A stretch of DNA of 64,000 nucleotides from Chloranthus sessilifolius. Its lineage: Eukaryota; Streptophyta; Magnoliopsida; Chloranthales; Chloranthaceae. The notes below the pieces were generated by a model. That model was not told the origin of the DNA, ran no database searches, and was given only the letters and a program-made list of their open reading frames with translations. Position 1 is the stretch's first letter. Each line of letters opens with the position of its first letter. The translations under genes and the position numbers were made by a program. Shown piece by piece: positions 20,041-30,799 of this stretch. The DNA lies in the NCBI GenBank assembly GCA_021018995.1, contig CM037591.1, positions 5,834,001 through 5,898,000 of the forward strand. Reading direction: 5' to 3'.

Positions 20041-21710
20041 AAAATCTACGTAGACAGCAAGTCAACCGATTTTAAAAGAGCGAGTTGACTCTTAGTTTTG
20101 TATCATGTAGTTTGTAGGCAGGAGAATTAAAGACCCATAAATAAGGTGTTTGGAGTAAGCGTCTTCCCACTCTTACTACCTGTGTGGGCGTTTGGGATCC
20201 GCGAACCGTTCACAAGATCTGTTTTGTGATTTCCTAAAAGGCGTTTGGATGAGACAAAGTTAGCCCAAGTTCTTTGAATGCCCCTGTCCCTAGACCTAGG
20301 CGGGCCTCAATGTGGCTGACCTCTTAGCCGGAGCCCTAGTGGGCTAAGTACGGGATTTGAGATTTTGGAACAAAATTAATTTATATATATACCTCTGATA
20401 GGTTAGAATGCACGGTTGATCCATACATTTCAATCAGGTGGGGTTCATGTAGAAACTATCAAGGGGATTGGATGAGACAAAAACTTGTCCATACATATCA
20501 GAGGTATGTATGATCCGATACATATCAACTACCTAAAAAAAATCAAGGCTCCAAAATATGAGGCAGTACTAAACTTTATAATAATTTTGACCACTAAAAT
20601 CTTTTTTAATTTAATTTTTTTATATATATAGATCACATGCCAAATGACACATGATTCGAAAGTGGGTGCTGTTTTGGTATCACCTATCACATGACACGTA
20701 ATCCGGAGTTAGAATGCACGGATTTATCAATGCATTCCAACCTATATGTTGTTTCCCTTTTCCATATATATATATATATATAGGTAAGGTCGGGCTGGCC
20801 CTACAGTCGGGTCTTGTCCTATTCTGTGCGCCCCGAAAATTTTAGGGCTTCCATTGAAAAGCTTAAGTCATTTCCAAAACCTTAAAAATTTGGCATTACC
20901 CCTAACATCTAGACTTGGCCTGGGAAGGGCATTTAGGGCTTGCCTGACCCTTTAACCTGATGGGGTGATAGATTAGAGGGGCAGAGTACCCGTTATCTTG
21001 AGAAATAATGAAAAAGTTTCTAATACTACTTTTAGGTATTTGATCCAATGATAGATTATTAGAGGGGCAGATTTTCTTTATCTCGAGAATTAATGAAAAA
21101 TATGACATTGATGCTCTAATTTGGCTACATTAAATTAATGGTAATATATCATGAAAATTAGATATTAAAAGGGAAATTTTATCCAATGATTTGAACGGTT
21201 GCAATGAATTTGATTCATGATATATGGCCTTAAAGAGGTAATTAGAATTGGACGGTCAGATTGATTGTTACTCGCAAAGTATTGGAAATACATGTTTATT
21301 AGTGGTGGTATTGACAAAATATGTAGAATACAATTCTGGCTAATCGTACAAACCCATGAGCCCCTCTTTAAACCCACGTGAAAACCTCCTCTTCAAACCC
21401 TGTTCAAGCCCCACTTGAAACCCTCTTATAACCAGGCCGAAGTCATCGTAATTTATGCAACTTGTGAAGCTAAAGAAGTTGTCATTATTATTGAGACTCC
21501 CGGGTAAACTTCAGGTAGATTTCATATGGGTTTTAGGGTTAAGGTTGAGGAGAAAGTGATTGCTTCGGGCAAAATGAGAGGGTGCCTAATTGTTTGAAAA
21601 TCAAAAAAATAAATGGAGCCCCTCAGGAATCTTGAAATAATAAGTGGGTGCTTTTAGCAGGCAGGTGCTTTCAGTAAACCTGTAGGTGCTAACAGAGGTA
21701 CCCTTCTTTT

Positions 21711-21720
<10 letters not shown>
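20041..21720. repeat. Copy 3 block of the triplicated repeat
   Basis: Homologous to the reverse of 17,090-19,715 and, from 21,335, to 11,618-12,240 (shared words AACCCACGTGAAAACCTCC and AATGGAGCCCCTCA). No gene seen; a TA tract sits at 20,766-20,782. Confidence 0.75.

Positions 21721-21794
<74 letters not shown>
21716..21794. repeat. (CT)n (TA)n compound microsatellite
   Basis: Long CT repeat followed by a TA repeat, immediately left of the fold-back element. Confidence 0.95.
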
Positions 21795-21798
<4 letters not shown>

Positions 21799-22792
21799 TC
21801 GGACGTAGAGATATTTTTACGCCAATTGATATAAGCGCGACAGATAACCTTCTTTTTGTGAAGTGATGAGTGACATTGGGACCACGTTACTAACTATGAT
21901 TACAATTTTAAAAATTAAATACCTTTCCAACCGTCATTCTTGACTTTTTAAAAGTCTTTTTCTTTTCTCTATTTTTACAAGAAATTTTAAAACATACTTT
22001 TCTTGCATATTTTACTAAAAGAATGTGGCATCCGGTAGCGAAGCGCTAACACTCCGAAATGAAGCGGTGGTACTACGTTTAGGAGCGCGGCTTTTTGAAA
22101 AAAAATATAATAAAATAAAATAAAAATTATCGAAGCACCGACACCCTTAAAACGAAGTATCGGTGCTTCGTTTAGGAGCACTGACGCTTCGAAAAAAATA
22201 TAATAAAATAAAATAAAAATTATTGAAGTGCCGACACCCATAAAATGAAGCGTCGACGCTTCGTTTAGGGGCATTGGACATTCCATTAAAAAAAAAAAAA
22301 ATCTGAACCATTGGTGCCCCTAAACGAAGCACCGAGTAGGGGCATTGGCGCTTCCTAAAAATAAAATAAATAAATAAATAATTCTCAAAGCTTTTCATTT
22401 TAGGGGCACCGGCACTTCCATAAAAAAAAAAAAAAAAAAATCTTTTTAATCGAAGCATCAACGCCCCTAAACGAATCTCGGTGCCCCTAAAATGAGGCGC
22501 CAACACTTCTTTGCAGAGGTGCTACCGTTTCGCTATCAGGCGCTCATATTTTTTGAGTAAAATATACCTAAAAAAATAAATCTGAGACTTTCTTAGAAAA
22601 ATAGAGAAAAAAAAGACTTTAGAAAGACTTCTAAAAAAGTCAATAACGACGGTTAAAAAGGAATATAACTTTTAAAATATTTTAAAAGTTTAATTCTAGT
22701 TAGTAAAGTAAGCCCCGTGTCATCCATCACTTCACAAAAGAACCGCTACGTGTCACGCCCATATCAATTAGCGTAGGAATATTTCTATGCTC
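21795..22792. mobile_element. Fold-back element with ~200-bp inverted repeats, inside a microsatellite
   Basis: GCGCTCGGACGTAGAGATAT at the left is matched in reverse by ATATTTCTATGCTCGAGCA at the right. The match continues for about 200 bp (CTTTTTGTGAAGTGATGAGT against its inverse near 22,720-22,735). The core holds repeated words such as GAAGCGTCGACGCTTCGTTT and TTTAGGGGCATTGG in both orientations. Copies 1 and 2 of the triplicated repeat lack it. The TA-rich flanks prevent a firm target duplication. Confidence 0.82.
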
Positions 22793-22796
22793 GAGC

Positions 22797-22811
22797 ACAT
22801 TTTTCCCTTTG

Positions 22812-22876
<65 letters not shown>
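22797..22876. repeat. (TA)n (GA)n compound microsatellite
   Basis: TA repeat then GA repeat right of the fold-back element; with the tract at 21,716 it forms an inverted pair. Confidence 0.95.
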
Positions 22877-23205
22877 AGCTCTGTTTGCACTCACCAAAAG
22901 CAACCACCTGTCAAATCTTGTACCACTGGGTCTAGGTGGATGTTGTTAGAGTTCTATCCGGTGCAAATAGAGGTTCCCTTCGGTTTTGAAGTCTATTTTT
23001 ACTTTTAAAAAAAATAAGATTATTAGCGGCTATAACAAATTGTCGCTATTAACAAAATATTTGCTATTAAGACTATTAGTAGAGAAGGTATTAGCGGTAG
23101 TTTTAGGCTGCAATGCATCCACATGTAACATTAAATAATATTTTGAGTGCTATGAGGAGCTCTAAATGGATCATTGGGGCACGCTTGCCGTCCCCAATCC
23201 GTTTT

Positions 23206-23248
<43 letters not shown>

Positions 23249-24165
23249 GAGTTGGTAATAGGTATGACGTCTGCCAATTGCAACTTGAGATGCAGTACAA
23301 TCCTATCTCACTCATTGACAAAAAAGGGGTTAGTATTAGGTTCAAGTTCGATCACTACCTTAAGAATTTTGGCACGGTTGGAACGATAAATTTATCAATT
23401 TTATAACAGGACCCGGGTGCTCCTGTGGTGCCCTGATTAAGCTCTTGCCAAACTAATCTAGATTGCGTATGGCATAACTCTCTGCTAGCCCCCATCATAG
23501 CAGAGTTTAGCAAGATTTTATGTTGGATTTATTTTTTCATCAATTCTACCCTCCTCTCTACTCACTCCTTGTTAGAGAGCAGATTTTAATTGCTCTGGTA
23601 GGGAGTTAATTAATAAAGGGAGGTTGTTGTTAGAGCAGGTAAATCCTCCTCTGCAGGGAGTTAGAAAAGAGAATGAGAACCAATTAAAACCAGTAAACTC
23701 TACTGTGATTGGGCTAGCACATAGCTATGCCATACGAAGCCCTAGTCTCTAAGGGTACACAACTATTTTTAAGCACACAAATTTGGTTTTGGCCTGTCAA
23801 TAAGTGGGTTATGTAATCTGTTGTATGTATTAGGTCGTGGGTTCTATAGGTTTTTCTTTTTAAAAAGGATACCATTTTCAGTAACTGGAGATTCTTTGGA
23901 CACAACTGATGGTTCCATATTTAATGCCGCTGCTATCATAAATCAGAAAATAGAGATCGTTTTTAGTCCCAATTTTTCACACATTGGGTCTTTAGATCAC
24001 CACCCACTTATCAGGCGACCAGGTGTTAATTACACGTGGCAGACATTCATTTAAAACAATTAATACTAAGCATGTATAAAGTTTGTATTAAAATTATAAA
24101 AATTCAAAAAAAAATCAAAACTTTAGTCAAATCGCACAATTATTTGGCAAAAAGTTCAATAGAAA
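22877..24165. repeat. Copy 3 outer blocks, ending where the WAT1 fragment would begin
   Basis: 22,877-23,210 matches 12,245-12,670; 23,250-23,800 matches the reverse of 15,405-15,700; 23,797-24,165 matches 12,673-13,035. The similarity stops just after AAAAAGTTCAATAG, at which point copies 1 and 2 enter the WAT1-derived sequence. About 23,480-23,700 is specific to copy 3. Confidence 0.8.
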
Positions 24166-24294
24166 AATTGAATTCTGTTTCGATTTCAGTGGGGATCGAA
24201 ACCGAAATTTCGGCCGAAATCTTTCCCAATACTTAAAACCCCCGATAATTTGAGTTATCATTTTGGTTTCAGTGGGGACAAGAATCGAAACATT
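24166..24294. other. CCGAAATTTCGG-rich remnant
   Basis: It contains GAAATTTCGGCCGAAATC and repeated CAGTGGGGA words like the cores of the CAAGG-terminal MITEs, but no termini. Confidence 0.4.
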
Positions 24295-24295
24295 C

Positions 24296-24400
24296 ACTAC
24301 AAAATATACTTTTAGTGGTGATTGTCAAAACAGCCGTGGTTGGGTGTGTCGGGAATAGTTTTAGTGGCGGTTATATATTAATTGTCACTAAAAGTTGTAC
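24296..24400. mobile_element. CACTA-like terminal remnant
   Basis: CACTACAAAATATACTTTTA followed by GTGGTGATTG and, inverted, by TTGTCACTAAAAG near 24,390 resembles the ends and subterminal repeats of CACTA (En/Spm) MITEs. Only one convincing terminus is visible. Confidence 0.45.
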
Positions 24401-26408
24401 TTTGTATCTGCGCTTACAAGTTGCTGATGTTTCCTATGGTTGGTAGTAAAGGTTTTAATTTAAAAAAAAATAAAAGCATTACTTGCACACACAAAATTGG
24501 CTAACCTGACACACTTTTTAAAAGAAAATTGTACTTTAGAGTTCTCTCCACCCATGTGAAAATACCATCAAAGTCATTTAATTTAAAGGTACCAAAGATC
24601 GATTATGGTCCGATGGCTTAAATGGTATTTTGACGTAGCATAAGCCCCCAAAATAATCTTTCCTTTAGGCCATGTTTGGATATTTTCCCAATTATCTCAG
24701 AAAAGTTTAGATTCCTGACAACTCTGTTTCCTGCAGATTCTTGGCTTTCCCCAGGTGTGTTCTTTTAGGCCTCAGAAAAACTCTGATTGGTGGCATATCA
24801 CAGAAACGAATGATTTCCTGTGCTCTTTTAATTAATCCAGAAAAGCACAGAATCGGTCTACATTAGGGACATCGTATGACCATAGGAATGATGGTAGAGC
24901 ATCCGATACCGTGCCGTATATACTTCAAGGTCATTTTTGGGCGATGTACAATCCATGAGAAATTGAACACTTCCTTCAGTGCAATTGTGCAAAAATTGAT
25001 TCCTACAGCTTTCCTATCCGATTGCCTATCATACTAACACTATATTCGGGTCGGATTCATGCAAAAATGATTCCTACAAGCTCAGCCCAATATTACATCC
25101 TGGCTGGATTCGTGCCTAATTTTTAAGGTAAAAACAATTGAGCGATAAAATTTTGGCCTGAACCCTACCCAGCCAAAAAAGGGCACCTCTATTTGTATCT
25201 ACCGAAACTCTAAAAGCACCGACATGCCTTAACTTGTAGATAATTTGGCACTAGGGGTGCAAATAAAAACCAAAATTCGAAAATCGAGCCTTCCAAATTG
25301 GTCCGAAACCCATTGAAAACTGAAACCCGAAAATCGAGCCTTCCTAATCGGCCCATAACCAACAGAAAACCGACAACGAAACAAACTGATTTGGCCCGAT
25401 TTCATTTCGATTTTGGACCCTAAAAACCAAAAGGTATGGTAAGAAAATCGAAAAAAAATGAAAAATAATATCAAATCGAAAAAAAATAAGAAAAATCGAA
25501 AATCAAACTGAAAGAAATCGAATCGGATCGGTTTTGTTTAGTTTGGGGTGTGAAAAGTTTGGTTAACCGAAACCGAAATGTTACCTTGTAGTTCACTGAG
25601 AATTAATTCTAACATATAGAAATTTGAAAAAACATTTTAAAATTTTCAACTATCAAATAAATATAATTATATATTCCAAGAATTGGAACAAAAATCAGAA
25701 TTTACTTTGTTTGGAGAAGTAACCTCGCAAATTTGTCATATGCAAAATCTAGTGGACATGTAGCAAGAGCTATCTCTCCAAACAGCATAAGCCGAACACA
25801 CATTTCATGTGCCTCTGGAACCTATTTTGACAGACAACTGAATAGCCAATGATTTTTCATAGTATTTCTACACCAAAAAATTACCTTGAAAATTAGAAAG
25901 GGGATAGAAGACAACATGAATTTTCATTAAAAAAATTTAGAAATTATTTCATTGAATAAAACCTGCTCACACCTAAATTACAATCCAAAATGGTCAAATA
26001 ACTGCAAAATTTAAAATCCAAGATAATATAGATGAGATATTAGGACAAGATGCAAACATGATTTGATCCTTTCCTTGAGGGAGAGGGTACTAAAAATCCT
26101 ATTGTTGCAATGAAGGAGACAAGTTTAAGGTATTAAATCGTTGACTATTCTGAAGGACAAGAAAGAGACTTTCTAACTTCAACCCCAAAGGTATGAAATG
26201 ATCCCTACCAAGAGTGGGAATAACTTCCCCAACCATACCACACACTTTGCCAGCTACCCATTTTTTGGCTTCGAACAGCCCCCAACACCCTTGTTCTTTT
26301 TTGTAAGTATGCTGGCACATGAACCTGAAACAGAACACACATTAAGATTCATTTTTTGTTATTTGCTTCTTAATAAATTACTTAGGCTGTGTTTGGGATT
26401 GCTCTTTG

Positions 26409-26447
<39 letters not shown>

Positions 26448-26452
26448 ATCAC
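24401..26452. other. Intergenic, repeat fragments, no gene called
   Basis: It contains a one-ended GGCCATGTTTGGAT motif (24,667) like the ends of Tourist-type elements, and CCGAA-rich sequence at 25,252-25,590 beginning TAGGGGTGCAAAT (one terminus of a hAT-like MITE). The minus-strand open frame at 26,099-26,338 (79 codons, ending SPSLQQ) lies 3' of the reductase pseudogene but resembles nothing I recognise. A (GA)n tract is at 26,411-26,446. Confidence 0.5.
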
Positions 26453-26786
26453 CTCATTGGCTGACACAACCACAGGCATTGAGACTGCATTTTCATCCCC
26501 AAGGGCAAGGGCCAACCTCATATCCTTCTACATTTGCTTTAGGGGAAAATTCGGGGCTGCTGTGATACTCTGTATCGTAGCAGGTCCTTTCTGCTTGAAC
26601 ATTGGATTGGAAATGGCACCTAATTCCTGCCAGATAGAATCATACAGAAATAAAGCAAGCATGTTTAACTAAATATTTTGACAAATTTATTCTTTACGGA
26701 ATATTACCAATATGTCAAAAAGCATCTGTTGGCTCAATCCACTTTGGTCAGCCAAAAGAAGACCTTGGGAGAAAGCACTCATCACA
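26453..26786 (-). pseudogene. Glyoxylate/succinic semialdehyde reductase-like pseudogene, two exons
   Basis: Read on the minus strand. Exon a (26,786-26,708) follows an acceptor TTCTCTGCAG and ends before a GTAATA donor; it reads SAFSQGLLLADQSGL. Exon b (26,626-26,453) follows CTGGCAG and reads LGAISNPMFKQKGP and KDMRLALALGDENAVSMP. Both belong to the C-terminal helical domain of plant GLYR-type beta-hydroxyacid dehydrogenases, NADPH enzymes that detoxify glyoxylate and succinic semialdehyde. An in-frame TAG at 26,530-26,528 breaks exon b just before KDMRLAL. A GA microsatellite lies immediately beyond exon b, and neither the final exon nor the Rossmann domain is visible. Splice sites are intact, so this is a copied or relic genomic fragment, not a retrocopy. 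Confidence 0.85.
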
Positions 26787-27686
26787 CTGCAGAGAACCAA
26801 CATACCCAATACACTATTATTGGCAGTTAAAATAGTGGCAGCATACACATAAAGATATTGGGTAACAATTTTAACTTCATTCAAGCTGTAATTAGGTTGT
26901 TTATAAAGGTATTGTGTAATTCTTCTTTTTGGGTTTCTTCCAAGACAGCGACCTATTTCATGTTCAACTTCCTTTTTTTCCGGTTGAATTGGAAAAATGC
27001 TGTTGAATTGTATGAAATTATTTATTCCCTGCCGAATAAATAATTGACTTGATTGTGACTGAAAGCACCTTCCACTTGAGCTATGAGAACCCCTCCATCC
27101 ATTCACCTATACTGAATCTTGTAATGATAAAGATGCTAGATTGTTTTCAATGATCTGAACCTTTTCTGCATAGATGGGATGAAAATAAATTTGGTTTACC
27201 TAAAATGACTGGACCTCTTCACGCACCGATAGAAGGGTAGAGGGCTTCCTATTTTGTCTCTCTGTAGAAACAAATAACGAATGACTTAAGATTGATCTGT
27301 TCTCATAAAGTTCATGATAAATATTTCTGAATTTAAGTTGTTCATTTGACCTTATGATGTTTGGGAAGATCTCTTAGGATTTTATCTATGATTCTCCCTT
27401 TGTTATCTGGACAGATACATGGTGAAACAATTCAGCGTCAGACGCTAAAGAGCAAAGCAAAGAAGCTTCTAAAAATTAAAACCTTGGTGTGGCAGTGGGT
27501 TCGATAAAATGTTTCAAAGTTACAGATGTATGGTAACATTTCTCAGCAATTCTCAGTTCCGAGGAGTTTAATTAGAGGTAACAATTCTCATCTATTCTCG
27601 CTTTTGATGCCTTTGGTTCTGCTTTAATTTTCTGTTACTGTGTTTCCTGCGAGATCGGTGTAAGTCTTTTGATATAAGTCAATAGA
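26787..27686. other. Intergenic upstream of the copia insertion
   Basis: No further reductase exons found in minus-strand frames. Open frames at 26,687-27,106 (minus) beyond the exon are not protein-like. Confidence 0.5.
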
Positions 27687-27691
27687 GGTTC

Positions 27692-28095
27692 TGTTATAAT
27701 TATAAGCTAGACCGGCCCATCCGGCCCATTTTTGGGTCATTGGCCCATTTGCAATTATATTGGTCAATCTTGGAATTCTTTTTTGTCATAGAAAATTGGT
27801 GTAATTAATGTAGTGTCTTGAGAATATTGAAAAACTTTGAGAATGTAATTTTCTATCTTTTTCTAGGCTAGGTAGTTGCTTTGGAAATGTATTTTATTTA
27901 TTCCCGGTTTTGTATTTTGGGCTATATATATCACTCATGTATCTTCATGTTATCAAGTCATATGAATGAAATTTGAGAGGTTCTAAGTAGTATATCATTT
28001 TAGTCTTCATTTTTGGTATTTTTTCTACACAAGAGAACAACTTTCTTCTCTTTAGAGTGCCATCTTCTTTCAATCCTAGTTGGTGTAATCCAACA
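27692..28095 (+). repeat. Copia 5' LTR
   Basis: Begins TGTTATAATTATAAGC and ends GTGTAATCCAACA. Contains a TATA-like TATATATATCACTC near 27,927-27,940, the likely promoter. Differs from the 3' LTR at the sixth base and near the 3' end (CTTTCAATCC against CTTCCAATCC). Confidence 0.97.
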
Positions 28096-28098
28096 AAG

Positions 28099-28110
28099 TG
28101 GTATCAGAGC
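28099..28110 (+). promoter_or_regulatory. Primer-binding site, initiator tRNA-Met type
   Basis: TGGTATCAGAGC three bases after the 5' LTR is complementary to the 3' end of plant initiator tRNA-Met, the usual copia primer. Confidence 0.95.
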
Positions 28111-28119
28111 TCGAGATTC

Positions 28120-28995
28120 ATGGCTTCCAATATGTTGCAACCTCAACTTCCTCGTTTCACCGGTAAAAACTACAATCAATGGAGTATTCAAATGAAGGTT
28201 CTATATGGGTCTCAAGATTTGTGAGATATTGTTGAGACCGGATATGTAGAACCGGAAGATCAAGCGGCTCTCACACAAGCTCAACTCAATGAGTTGAAAG
28301 AAAATCGCAAGAAGGACAAGAAGGCTTTGTTCTTCATCTATCAAGCTGTGGATGAAGTTATTTTTGAAAGAATTTCATCGGTGTCATCGGCAAAGCAAGC
28401 ATGGGATACTCTCTATGCTTCATACAAAGGCGAAGATAAAGTCAAATTGGTGCGGCTCCAAACTCTTCGAAGTGAGTTTGATTCTATAAGAATGAAAGAT
28501 TCGGAAGCGGTTGAAGATTATTTCAATCGGGTAATTTCTCTCGTTAATCAATTAAGGATTAATGGTGAAAATCTTCAAGATCAAAGAATTGTAGAAAAAA
28601 TTCTTAGAAGCTTGACTCGTAAGTTTGAATATATTGTCGTTGCAATTGAAGAATCTAAGGATTTATCTACTTTGTCTTTGGAAAGTTTGTTGGGATCACT
28701 TCTATCCCATGAACTTCGCATGAAACAATTTGATTCTTCTCCTCTAGAGCAAGCTTTTCAAACTCAAATTTCTTTTAAAGAAAGCTCTAGAGGTGGAAGA
28801 GGAAAGCATTCTAATCGTTGACGAGGAAAGCATAATGGAGGAAGATATCAAACAAAAGAAAAAGATGAAGATGAGTCATCTACTTCATCAAGAGGAAGAG
28901 GCCGATCTTCTCTTTCTAATGTTCAATGTTATCATTGTCAAAAATATGGTCACACCATAAAATTTTGTAGAAAAAGATTGACGGAAGAAGAAAAT
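28120..28995 (+). pseudogene. Copia gag
   Basis: ATG at 28,120, about 10 bases after the primer site. The frame shows the gag nucleocapsid domain typical of copia elements and a CCHC zinc knuckle (CYHCQKYGHTIKFC) at 28,927-28,968. Two in-frame TGA codons (28,222-28,224 and 28,819-28,821) interrupt it, and the frame is lost before protease. Packaging of element RNA is the family role; this copy cannot make full-length Gag. Confidence 0.9.
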
Positions 28996-29008
28996 AAGGA
29001 ATCAAATT

Positions 29009-30799
29009 TTGTTCAAGAGAACATTCAAAGTAAGGAAGATGACACTCTTTCTTGCTTGCAATGTTCAAGAAGTTGCATTCAATGAAGATTGGTATCTTGA
29101 TAGTGGTTGTAGTAACCACATGACGGGAAACAAAGGCGTATTTGTCACTTTGGATGAATCTATTCAAAGTGAAGTAAGGACCGGCGATGATAAACGACTT
29201 TCCGTAAAAGGAAAATATGATATTCTTGTTCAATCAAAGAAAGGCGTCAAACGCATCTCAAATGTTTTCTATGTACCCGGCCTCAAGCACAATCTTTTAA
29301 GCATTGGTCAACTCCTTTTGCAAGGACACAATGTTTATTTCAAAGGAGATGCATGTGAAATCAAGGATATGAACAATGCCCTCATTGCCAAAGTAAAGAT
29401 GACTTCAAACAAGATGTTTCCGCTTAAATTTCAAAATGAAGTTCTTCCTTGCTTCAACTCCATCATCCAAGACAAATCATGGCTATGGCATCTTCGGTAT
29501 GGCCACTTGAGTTTTAGCTCTTTGACTCTCATGTGTAAAAATCACATGGTGAGAGGCATGGCAAATATTGATCGCAAGGACCAAGTTTGTGAAGGATGCG
29601 CACTCGAAAAACATCAAAGAAATTCATTTCCGGTTGGGAAAGCTTGGAGGGCATCAAACCCTCTTGAGCTTGTTCATTCGGACCTATGCGGGCCTATGCA
29701 CACAACTTCTATTAGCGGTAATCGTTATTTCCTCACTTTTATTGACGATTATAGTCGAAAATCATGGGTTTATTTTCTCAAAGAAAAATCGGAGGTATTC
29801 GGTCACTTTAAAATATTTAAGGCCTTGGTTGAAAAGCAAAGTAGTTTCATGTTGAAAACTTTGCGTACCGATCAAGGTGGTGAATATGTTTCTCATGATT
29901 TTAAAAATTTCTTAAAAAATAATGGCATTCCGCATCAATTAACCACTCGGTACACACCTCAACAAAATGGTGTTGCCGAAAGGAAAAATAGAACACTTAT
30001 GGAATTGGCTAGAAGTATGTTAAAAGCCAAAGGGATGCCAAATATATTTTGGGCCGAAGCCGTTGCATGTGCCAACTATCTTTTGAATCGTGCCTTATCC
30101 AAAAGTGTTGAAGGCATAACACCACAAGAAGCATGGAATGGACACAAACCATGTGTTGCTCATTTGAGGATATTTGGTAGCATTGCATATTCTCATGTGC
30201 CGGATGAAAGAAGAAAAAAATTAGATGATAAATCCGAAAAATGCATTCTTATTGGTTATAGTGAAACTTCAAAGGCATACAAATTGTTTAATCTCATCAC
30301 CAAGAAAACTATCATAAGTAGAGATGTAAAATTTAATGAAGAAGAAGCTTGGGATTGGGATTTTCAAGAAAAGACACAAAAGTCTATTTGTGTCAATGAA
30401 GAAGAATTGAAAGATGTTCAAAATTGTGAGCATGAAGAGGATAGGTCTCTACCCTCCTCTTCATCTTCTTCATCTTCTTCATCTTCATCATCTTCATCAT
30501 CATCATCATCATCAACGAGTTCTAATTCTCCTCCAAAGAAGACCAAAAGCATCAATGAAATTTATGAAACATCAAGAAGACTTTTTGATGAAGATGAGAT
30601 TAACTTTGCACTATATGCCGATGCCGATCCAATTTCTTTTGAAGAAGCATCTCAAGAAGAAAAGTGGAACCATGCAATGAATCAAGAAATTGATTCCATC
30701 AAAAGAAATGAGACTTGGGAGTTAACGGAACTTCCAAATGGGCACAAATCCATTGGTGTAAAATGGATATATAAAACCAAGTTAAATGCAAATGGTTAA
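29009..30799 (+). pseudogene. Copia protease and integrase segment of pol
   Basis: An uninterrupted 596-codon stretch. Protease active site DSG in WYLDSGCSNHMTG (about 29,090-29,128); gag-pre-integrase HHCC region around WLWHLRYGHLSF (29,480); integrase core with Asp in HSDLCGPM (29,678), Asp in RTDQGGEY (29,869) and Glu in QQNGVAERKN (29,960), so the DDE residues are retained. A run of more than 20 serines (30,456-30,520) links integrase to the start of RT. The frame ends at a TAA (30,797-30,799) inside early RT. Confidence 0.93.

Larger units (their letters stand above)
10479..24165. repeat. Triplicated inverted repeat in + - + order
   Basis: Homologous blocks recur in alternating orientation: copy 1 (+) about 10,479-14,003, copy 2 (-) 14,038 to about 19,945, copy 3 (+) about 19,955-24,165. 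Matches seen by eye: 11,618-12,240 with 21,335-21,715; 12,245-12,670 with the reverse of 15,745-16,580 and with 22,870-23,210; 12,673-13,035 with the reverse of 15,035-15,404 and with 23,797-24,165; 17,640-18,480 with the reverse of 20,260-21,300. The older symmetry centre is near 19,950, where AATTGCTTACAGTAAACAATT joins the arms. Most blocks look roughly 85-90% alike, except the 12.7-15.4 kb palindrome, which is near-identical. Confidence 0.85.

Noticed and set aside
26099-26338. 79-codon minus-strand frame as the last exon of the reductase gene
   Set aside because: It does not show the expected C-terminal reductase sequence and is separated by a microsatellite.
26406-26672. Plus-strand frame with an RERERE run
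   Set aside because: Produced by the (GA)n tract; the real signal here is the minus-strand reductase pseudogene.
28099-28110. tRNA-like words near the LTRs (also 16,163-16,174 and 57,235-57,252)
   Set aside because: They are primer-binding sites complementary to tRNA 3' ends, not tRNA genes. No convincing tRNA or rRNA gene was seen.
30414-30680. Histidine/leucine-rich plus-strand frame inside copia
   Set aside because: Alternative frame of the serine repeat in pol.
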